Shown here in pieces: positions 57,305 through 64,000 of a stretch of 64,000 nucleotides of DNA; positions within the stretch are counted from its first letter, which is position 1; every line of letters begins with the position of its first letter. This stretch comes from Pollenia angustigena (taxonomy: Eukaryota > Arthropoda > Insecta > Diptera > Polleniidae), in the NCBI GenBank assembly GCA_930367215.1, contig OV884057.1, forward strand, positions 263,890,339 through 263,954,338. The letters run 5' to 3'. Under the pieces are notes generated by a model, which was given only the letters and a program-made list of their open reading frames with translations, was not told the origin of the DNA and ran no database searches. Position numbers and translations under genes: made by a program.

Positions 57305-57426
57305 CTGAAATTTATTTTCGTTATTAGTTACGTTTCATTATAATTACATAAAACCACTTTAATACCTTATATTTCTTATTATGTTCCTAGTTTATTTTTT
57401 CTAAACTAATTCAATCTATGAAAATA

Positions 57427-57780
57427 TGAGCAAAAATCACGAAAATAGCATTTTTTTAAATACATTTTTTTCAAGTTGTGGTAAATTTTTAAAATTTTTT
57501 TTCTTGTAGTTATTAGAAAACAGTCTAAATATTCGAAATCAGAAAAAAACCCATAGACGGTATTTTTCTTTTTTTTTTAATATTCCATCAAAGTTAGGAA
57601 ATTTTTAGAGCTTAAGTAAATAATAAGCATTTTTCAAACCATTAAAAAATATGTATAGGAGCATATTTCCCCTTAAATTTTTTTAAAGTTGGTTTAGAAT
57701 ATAGTTAGGTGTTACAGAAAAAAATTTGAATCTCGTAATCCAGAAAATTAATTTTTTACAATTATTTTCTTGAAACAATA
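57427..57780. repeat. direct repeat flanking the LINE, left copy
   Basis: Shares ATTAGAAAACAGTCTAAATA, TTCGAAATCAGAAAAAAACC, ATAGACGGTATTTTTC and GAGCTTAAGTAAATAATAAG with 58654-58990 in the same order and orientation. The two copies differ at scattered sites and small gaps. Either an older duplication that the LINE landed between, or two members of one family. Confidence 0.65.
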
Positions 57781-57916
57781 AAAAACCAAGGGCATTTGTG
57801 ATTTCAGCGCCCTCTTATGCCGCAAAATGCAGACAAACACAAAAAACTTTTTATACATATTTTGATTTTTGTTGTTTTTTTATTGAACGTTATAAGTTTG
57901 AATTAATATTTCACAG

Positions 57917-58423
57917 TATTTGTAGTTAAGTCATTGGATTGTTGTACAAATTTAAAAATAAATTTAATGAAAAAACAAAACTTGTGCTTTACCAAGCATT
58001 GATTCAAAGCCATCTAAATTACTTAGTGTTAGTATATGGTTCTAAAAATAACACGGAACTTAAAGCATTGCAAAGGGTACAGAACAAAGCATTAAAAACG
58101 GTTTATAATTTACCGATAACGTATTCCACACTTTCGTTATACAAAAATATTTCAAAGAATGTTTTACCTATATTTGGACCTTATAAAATGCAATTGCTAA
58201 TGTTTATATTTAAAGCATTGCAGAATATTGGTCACAACACAATATCTTTTGGGATAAATCAAACAGCTATCAACACACGAAGTAGCTCAAATTTAAGAGT
58301 GGCAAGATGTAGACTCGAAGCCACAAAGCAAAGAATTGAATATATTGGGTGTTGGGAGTTCAACAGTCTATCACAAAACCTCTTTAAAAGAGTATTTGTT
58401 GAACAATTTAGAAATGCTTTTAA

Positions 58424-58458
<35 letters not shown>

Positions 58459-58629
58459 TCAATTTACATTTATGAAATTATAATTAATATCATAATTAAT
58501 TTATTATTTGATTAAATATTAATGCCAACTCGCCTCAATAATGTCATATGACGCTGAGGCAAACTTAATTTTGTAATTAAACTTTTTGATAATAAATTAA
58601 TAAAAAAAAAAAAAAAAAAAAAAAAAAAA
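57917..58629 (+). mobile_element. 5'-truncated non-LTR retrotransposon
   Basis: One frame (57939-58475) reads LYQALIQSHLNY, ALQRVQNKALKTVYNLP and RIEYIGCWEFNSLSQNLF, typical of the C-terminal region downstream of the reverse transcriptase in jockey-like or related fly LINEs. The catalytic RT motifs would lie upstream and are missing. The frame runs into an A-run (58427-58454). A ~150-bp 3' untranslated region and a terminal poly(A) tract (58602-58629) follow. It is 5'-truncated, as is usual for LINE insertions. Confidence 0.8.
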
Positions 58630-58653
58630 TGTCTTTTAAACTCCTGAAAACTA

Positions 58654-58990
58654 TCAAAATTTGAACAAAAATCATGAAAATAGCCATTTAAAAAAAAATT
58701 TTTTTTTCAAGTTTTGGTAAAATTTTTTCAATTGTTTTTCTTGGAGTTATTAGAAAACAGTTTGAATATTCGAAATCAGAAAAAAACCCATAGACGGTAT
58801 TTTTCTTTTTTTTTTTAATATTCCATCAAAGTTAGAAAATTTTTAGAGCTTAAGTAAATAATAAGCATTTTTCAAACCAATAAAAAAACACTTTTGAGAA
58901 AATAATTCAATAAAATTTTTTTACAGTTAATTCTAAATATGTATAGTAAACTACAACAGAAAAAAATTTCAATCTCGTGCTTTAAAAAAC
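58654..58990. repeat. direct repeat flanking the LINE, right copy
   Basis: Partner of 57427-57780 (see shared blocks there). It begins about 25 bp after the poly(A) tail of the LINE. No coding potential was seen. Confidence 0.65.
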
Positions 58991-59189
58991 AACAGTTTTC
59001 CTAAAGCATGTAAAACTCAAGTAGTTGTTTGGCCATTTTTACAATAAATTCTCAAACTTTGGCGGCCTCTAGCGCCGCCAAAAAGAGTTAAATCTTAAAA
59101 ATTCTTCAAAATTCATTTTAATTATTTTGTTATCTATCGATCTGTACATTTTTAAGTACAATATAAGACTTGTTTTTTTTTTATTTATG

Positions 59190-59521
59190 TCTATGGGCCA
59201 AAGCACTGTGGAGCGCGTCCGGCGGGCGATCGCAGCGCATGCGGCGCGTACGGCAGGCCCGGGACATACGCTTCTAAAATCTGCCTTGTTTTCGAATGAA
59301 GGCCGAATACGCAGAGAAGCTTAAGTTAGCGAAGCTGGTGTTTGTTATACCATACAGTAGAAAATACTTGCGCCCGGCCGAAGGCCGGCTATGCAGAGAA
59401 GCTTTAGTTAGCGAAACCGGTCTTTATTATACCATAGAGGAGAAAATCCTTCCGCCCGGCCAAAGGCCGACTATGCAGAGAAGCTTTGGTTAGCGAAGCC
59501 GGTCTTTGTTGTACCATAGAG
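59190..59521. repeat. GC-rich island with ~82-bp tandem repeats
   Basis: The landmark GCAGAGAAGC recurs at 59311, 59393 and 59475, exactly 82 bp apart, each time within a GGCCGAA(T)...GCAGAGAAGCTTTAGTTAGCG unit ending in a TACCATA(C/G)AG block. Upstream (59200-59270) is unrepeated and very GC-rich (GCGCGTCCGGCGGGCGATCG). This contrasts sharply with the AT-rich surroundings. Two short open frames cross it (59127-59324 and 59296-59493), but I do not recognise a protein. Its origin is unknown to me. Confidence 0.75.
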
Positions 59522-60090
59522 ACGTTTTGAAAGAAACAGCGTACGACCAGTTACAACGTGTAGGGGCTGCATAAGGGTCCTTTGACAATATATTTTGGGC
59601 TTAAACGTATCTTTACCCCGTTCCACTTTTGCGCACTATGCTCCATAAAAATACCCTGTTCCACTATCAACTCTAAAAAGCCAGATAAAAAAGCATCGTC
59701 TTAATTTCTTATTACGTATTAACTTTAAAGGGAAATCACGATGGGTAGTGCAAAGTGTGCAAACGATGCAAATTCGTGCAAAAGTACACACATTTGCACA
59801 ATACAACAGCAAAATGTACGTTTTTAAGTATAGGTATGTTACTTACCATACAGCTGTCAAGTATGCCCTTATGTCAAGAGACCAATTTAAGGGTAACCAT
59901 TGAATGTCTCTCTTACAGAAACGTCAGGCATTCTTTAACAATTCTCGACTAGATAAGCACGTTTTTAATGGAATCTTATAGCCACCTTACCATCGGTAAT
60001 AATATGGATATTCCTGCCAGATATGGTACAACCGAGAGAAAAACCAACAAAACAATTTTTAAATAAATTGCAATTACATGAAAAGAAAAA
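59522..60090. other. unassigned spacer
   Basis: No feature recognised. The open frame at 59755-59952 includes a CKRCKF start but no domain. Confidence 0.3.
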
Positions 60091-60500
60091 AATTTAAATG
60101 GGAAATAAGGCCATGCATGGCTTTATTTCACTCCTTACATGGAAATAAAGCCATATGGCGTTATTTCTCAATTCATTGAGAAATAAGGTCATATGGCTTT
60201 ATTGCACGGCGTCATTTGCACTTGAGTAGGAAAACTTTAACTAATTTTACATCAGGCTACAGTTCGTTGTTTTAAATAAATGTGTTCGCACGTTATTTTA
60301 GATGGCAGTTTTTCAAAAATTGTGCTGGTGTCAGTTATAAAATATTTATTTCTTCTTTTTTAGGTATAAAATTTTAATAACAACTAAAATTAATTTCAAT
60401 AACTGAATAAAACAACGAAATAAAGACCGATTAAGAACTTGAAAAAGACATCAACTATTTGATAAGAAATTGTGTTTTTTTTTTTTGTAAAACCAAAAGC

Positions 60501-60608
60501 ATGTCCACCATATTTGGCTTAAGGTTGTTTCTCCTGTTATTTAATATTTCACCGGCAGCTAAAAGGCATATTAGGGACTATAAAATATTTGATTACAAAT
60601 TTAGATAA
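60501..60608 (+). CDS. possible small secreted peptide ORF
   Basis: A 35-codon reading starts at 60501 (MSTIFGLRLFLLLFNISPAA) and ends with a short basic/aromatic tail (KRHIRDYKIFDYKFR) before TAA. The N-terminal half looks like a signal peptide with a hydrophobic core and a plausible cleavage after PAA. There are no introns, no clear promoter, and no recognised relatives. An ORF of this size can occur by chance in AT-rich DNA, so confidence is low. Confidence 0.2.
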   Translation: MSTIFGLRLFLLLFNISPAAKRHIRDYKIFDYKFR

Positions 60609-61659
60609 TGTTCTTAATTGCTTTTGATTCTCCAAAACGTAATCGGTCTGGAGGACTTTTTCTCTAATGGTCAATTATTGTATTGCCTTAATTCGTCGAC
60701 GTTTGTCGTGCGTTTAAAAACTTTAGCGCATGAAAATTTTTGCAAGTTACACAACGCGCGTTACAAAAGCCATTCCTGCCAGCTGTTTTTACTTTGTTTA
60801 CTTATTTGTGCATTGAAAACCGATTCGAAAGTATATCAAGATTTTATTATTTTTTTGAATTTATTTATTCTTTTTGTATAAATATTGTATGTTTTAAGCA
60901 CTTCAATAAGTTTTTCTTTCATGATTCACAAATTTGTTATATTATTCTTTTTATTGCCAGCTGATTACTTGTCAAAATTACACAAAGCCTTAAAAAGTTC
61001 AAAGTTAACCAACTTTCAACGCGTCAAATTATTTTGCATGTAGCTTGTTCTATGAGAATACACTACTTTAGATTTTTTTGACAGAAGTCTACAGAGCGCG
61101 CGAGCACTAACGCGTGCTATGTACTTGTACCTTTATGCTCGCAATTGCATTAGCATTTGCATTTTTTATAGCCTCTAATTAGCAGTAAAAAGAAGAACAG
61201 CTTCGATATCGATACCACCAGCTTTTCTTCTTGTATACATTACTGTAACTCAGAGCGTGATTAAATCTGCTGTTTTCATAGTTGTATTTTATATAATAAT
61301 ATCGGTATCGATATTTTAAGACTATCGATAGTTTCCCAGCACTAGCTGGAATGGTTAGGAAAACTTTCTCTATGTCGACCTGTGTAATCATAAGAAAGTT
61401 GTTAATATTTTTCTTGTTGATAGGCAACGGATTGTTGAGGAATATTGTTTCAATAATTTCTATAAATTTTTTTCTTCACAAGATTTTGTATTTTATTTTT
61501 TCGTATAAAGGAACGAATTTCTTAAGTCTATATTTAAAGCAGTTTATGGTTTTTATTAAACTTATAAAAAAAAACTAACTTCATCACTGTCAAACGAAAA
61601 TTATAAAATCAAACTCAAATGACTACAAATTATTGGAGTACAACACAATAAGAACTTAC
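60609..61659. other. spacer with TATCGATA motifs (intron 1 side of the coiled-coil gene)
   Basis: Contains TTCGATATCGATACC near 61201 and ACTATCGATAGTTTCCCAGC near 61321, matching the DREF/DRE core TATCGATA that is common in fly housekeeping promoters. No supported exon. Open frames at 60618-60964 and 61179-61578 have no domain. Confidence 0.35.
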
Positions 61660-61767
61660 CAATTGGTTAAATGGTAACGAAGTTGTTTGAAGCGGTGATG
61701 GAAAATTACCGCATAGAATATCGAATATCATCCAGTCTTCTTTAGAGTTACCGTTTTCGGATGACAT
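61660..61767 (-). CDS. candidate distal first coding exon of the coiled-coil gene
   Basis: A 36-codon reading starts at ATG 61767 (context ACCA before ATG). It runs MSSENGNSKEDWMIFDILCG and then ends TSLPFNQL at a perfect GTAAGTT donor (61659), phase 0. Exon 39388 is preceded by an AG acceptor and is also phase 0, and no other splice-compatible minus-strand coding partner is visible between them apart from 44579-44674. The inferred intron is about 22 kb. That it belongs to this gene is inference; it could also start an unrelated gene with an exon I have missed. Confidence 0.5.
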
Positions 61768-61805
61768 TGGTATTAATTTGTACTTCTCTATTTTAGTTCA
61801 ATAAA

Positions 61806-61812
61806 ATCGATA
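61806..61812 (-). promoter_or_regulatory. DRE-like TATCGAT upstream of the distal first exon
   Basis: On the minus strand TATCGAT lies ~40-45 bp upstream of the ATG at 61767. It fits six or seven of eight positions of the DRE consensus TATCGATA. DREF-regulated core promoters are typical of housekeeping fly genes. Short motif, chance match possible. Confidence 0.3.
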
Positions 61813-62166
61813 GAACATTTAAACATTAGTAACGGAATAAACATCAGTTTACGATTTTCATAGATCTTTTGTTGCAATATGTGTATCCAATGGGGGGTGT
61901 TACTACGGCAATAGTTGTTAAAATAGTTAAATTTCATGATATTCAAAGGAATTAATTCTATGAAGAAACTAACTTTTTATACTTTAACACTTTTGGTTTA
62001 CATATTGCGACCATTTTCAAAAAAAAATTTATTAGTTCATAGAAAAATGTATAAAATGAATGGACAAAACGCAAGTTCATTGACACGATTCTAAATCATC
62101 TTGCTAATTTTTGATTAAACAAATTTACCAGAAAATCAGTTTCTTATGTTTTTATGTAAAATAAAT
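61813..62166. other. spacer between the distal first exon and the 62217 gene
   Basis: About 350 bp of AT-rich sequence between the coiled-coil gene's candidate 5' end (DRE-like motif at 61806-61812) and the polyadenylation signal of the next minus-strand gene. Nothing else was recognised. Confidence 0.35.
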
Positions 62167-62172
62167 TTTATT
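62167..62172 (-). terminator. polyadenylation signal of the 62217 gene
   Basis: Reverse-strand AATAAA about 45 bp after the TGA stop (62219-62217). This gives a short 3' untranslated region, as is usual for highly expressed small fly genes. Confidence 0.65.
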
Positions 62173-62216
62173 TTTTCTTTTTTTTTTTTGGTTTTGTATT
62201 TTTAAGAATATAATAT

Positions 62217-63001
62217 TCAGTCGTGCTTCATTTCCTTGGCGACAGCGTCAACAACGTTCTTGAAGAAATCTTGGAATTTGTCCAAGTTTTCCTTGGTGTT
62301 TTTGCCGGCTTCTTCAACAGCTTTCTTAACGTCATCCTGAGAATTAAATTTTAAATTAATATACATACATAGTTTTAACTTTTTGAACATAGTAAGGGAT
62401 ATAAGATTCTAATAGATAATTTAGGATGTATAGAATATGCATAAGTAGAGTTTTAAAAGCGGTATTTATTTAAGAGACTTACGGAGTTTATGTTGCTGAA
62501 TTTCTCTTTAATTTCCTTTAATACAGTGCTTTCTTCAACAGTTGTAGTGAAGTCCTTGGTGGCTTTTTGGAAAAGGGCGCTCAATTCATCAATGGGGTTG
62601 GCGGCAGGGGCATCACGGCCGAAACGAGCCATCTCAACCAACTAAAAAGAAAACACAATAACAACAAACAAAGGTTTTACTTTTCTATTTTGATTTGATT
62701 AAATTTTTAGAAAATTAATTTCAAAGCCATATTATTTACTTTTCTTTTTTATTCTTATTAAGTAAAAAAGAAAAGTAATTTGAAAAACATTTTTATTCAG
62801 CCATGTTCTGGAATAGTTTTTTAATTTTAAGACAGGATCGTTTTTAAATTTGTTTGATTTTCATTTCACTCGAATTTGATTCTCAGATTAAGGCTGATAA
62901 GAATGCAAATACTTAATATTTTAACGAAAGGACTTTAAACTTACTTGCATGCAGCAGACGAAGGCAACGATAACCAAGAATAGTTTAGTAGCGGCGGCCA
63001 T
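62217..63001 (-). CDS. small secreted helical protein (111 residues)
   Basis: Three exons: 63001-62945, 62641-62483 and 62336-62217, each intron phase 0 with GTAAGTTT or GTAAGTCTC donors and TTTTTAG or TTCTCAG acceptors. The start encodes MAAATKLFLVIVAFVCCMQ, a signal peptide. The mature part is a short, charged, Ala/Lys/Glu-rich helical protein (RFGRDAPAANPIDELSALF ... KNVVDAVAKEMKHD) with no cysteines, resembling in style the small amphipathic hemolymph proteins of flies (apolipophorin-III or Nplp2-like). This resemblance is compositional, not a domain match. Codon use is GC-richer than the surroundings, and the three exons fit together without frameshifts, so the gene model is strong. Confidence 0.88.
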
Positions 63002-63285
63002 TTTTAGTTTTTTATTCTGTAAATTTGAACTTCACTGTTTAAGCTGAGAATTTCAACTGTAATTTTTTTTGAAATTGTATTTAAAATGTCAACTTTTTCT
63101 TATTGATAGTCGTCGGACTCTTCTATAATTTGTTTTTGTATCTACAAATGTGTTTATGTTTGAATATACTTGTATAATTTTTTAGAAAAGATAACGTATT
63201 GAACTTATAGTTGACTCAAGATTAGTTAGTATTAAATACATATTTATTCAACAGATACACACACAAACACGCACAGGAGTGTATA

Positions 63286-64000
63286 CCCAACAAACACGAA
63301 GCCAAGCCTTTGATATGAAATGACTTTATCATTTGACATCAAACACATTTCTCACACGTTTTTCAATTGTTTGATTTAACATTTAAATTGAAATTGATAA
63401 TGATTAAAAAAAATATTTGATATCAAATCTTTCATCAATTTGATGTCAAATGTTTGTCAAATGTTAAATTCAAATCAACAATAAACTTGGCAATACTAAA
63501 GCGAAAAATAAATGTAATCGTTAAAAATGGCGATTAAAGTTACATTTTTTACTTTGTGGTTACCTGTGTTTTACTATAAAAAATAAATTTTAATATAAAC
63601 TGAACAGCTTATTTCTTGTGAAAAATAAAAATTAATTGTGAGTAATTACAATGATTAAAAATACGAAAAAAGGAAAATAAAACGGGAAAGTGAAGAAAGT
63701 TTGTTGAACGATCGCGGTGCTTCAATCCTCAAAATAAAAGGGAGACAAGAAGTTTGTCTTTCCAAGAATTAGAGGACGGAAAGAACATTATTTCATCTTT
63801 TAGCAATGGTGCCGAATGTTTATCTCACAATTTATTTAAATAAATAATAAATTTAAATTAAAAAAAATAAAAAATTTTTATTTATATTCCACATTGTATT
63901 CTAATCCACATTTTAAAAACATTTGAGAATTACGTTTGAAAGCAAGTTGAAAATAAAGGCATTTATCAATTTGAAAATAATTTCCCCTTTTTGTTGAGAA
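63286..64000. mobile_element. 654-bp TA-flanked element family, copy 2 (cut by window end)
   Basis: It begins CCCAACAAACACGAAGCC with TA in front (63284-63285) and continues with the same TTTGATATCAAA-rich interior and CCAAGAATTAGAGGACGGAA block as 8055-8708. The window ends before the right terminus, in TTTGTTGAGAA, which matches position ~8600 of copy 1. It lies ~285 bp upstream of the small secreted gene start, so it may overlap its promoter region. Confidence 0.72.

Larger units (their letters stand above)
55556..60210. mobile_element. candidate large element with GCCGTGCAAT ends
   Basis: The left GCCGTGCAATGAAACCATA and right TATGGCTTTATTGCACGGC are near-perfect inverses. Both ends are followed inward by more ATAAAGCCATATGGC/GTGCAATAA motifs (55575-55625 and 60100-60190). 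If they belong to one element it would be 4.7 kb and would include the spliced ORF relic at 57017-57304 as its possible transposase. Alternatively they are two separate small elements. I found no TSD. Confidence 0.35.

Noticed and set aside
57939..58475. Functional reverse transcriptase
   Set aside because: Only the C-terminal region of the ORF remains. The catalytic part is missing because of 5' truncation.
60806..61427. Open frames around 60618-61578 as possible exons between the small ORF and the distal first exon
   Set aside because: Low-complexity Phe/Ile-rich readings, no splice sites in phase, and overlapping frames on both strands.
1..64000. CRISPR arrays, bacterial operons or prophage
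   Set aside because: Nothing of this type is present. The window has fly-type introns and polyadenylation signals, and the only regularly spaced repeats are tandem arrays without spacers.

Overview
This is AT-rich nuclear DNA from an insect, most likely a calyptrate fly (blowfly or house-fly relative). The reasons are short spliceosomal introns with GTAAGT donors, fly-type small secreted genes, repeats that look like dipteran mini-me elements (a GTCY/GACR microsatellite, a conserved core, then a TA run), and a very high load of short inverted-repeat transposons. There are no operons, no CRISPR arrays and no convincing functional tRNA or rRNA gene.

Three protein-coding loci can be supported. 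(1) 26956-27697, plus strand: a two-exon gene for a 227-residue secreted, N-glycosylatable protein that I do not recognise. (2) 36901-39388, minus strand: five exons of a His-rich coiled-coil protein, CCDC170-like in style. Two candidate alternative first coding exons lie upstream: a His-rich one at 44579-44674 and a conventional one at 61660-61767. If the distal one is real, the first intron is about 22 kb and is packed with transposons. (3) 62217-63001, minus strand: a three-exon gene for a 111-residue small secreted helical protein. A 35-codon small ORF at 60501-60608 is a weak fourth candidate.

The rest is mostly a transposon graveyard, and its insertion history can be read from target-site duplications (TSDs). 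Elements with exact 8-bp TSDs (hAT-like) lie at 4436-7556 with 4906-7201 nested inside, 8741-9784, 13634-14395, 15237-15461, 28973-31402, 48338-49363, 51712-55003, 51932-52440 and 53443-54218. PIF/Harbinger-like elements with 3-bp TSDs lie at 11222-11394, 17004-17638, 19454-20362, 24390-24896, 30361-30576, 33378-34011 and 34124-34306. Mini-me-like repeats occupy 525-3286, 22438-25473 and 31697-32953. Transposase relics are visible for hAT (14010-14165 and 50102-50345), Harbinger (19662-19739) and mariner (30800-31190). A 5'-truncated LINE lies at 57917-58629, and a spliced transposon-type ORF relic at 57017-57304.

The most notable regions are the four-level nest at 28691-33297, the nest at 51712-55003, a pair of related hAT elements whose subterminal repeats have diverged (8741-9784 and 48338-49363), an isolated GC-rich 82-bp tandem repeat (59190-59521), and the possible His-rich alternative exon. 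I found no clear new biological system. Family names rest on reading motifs by eye, without database searches.
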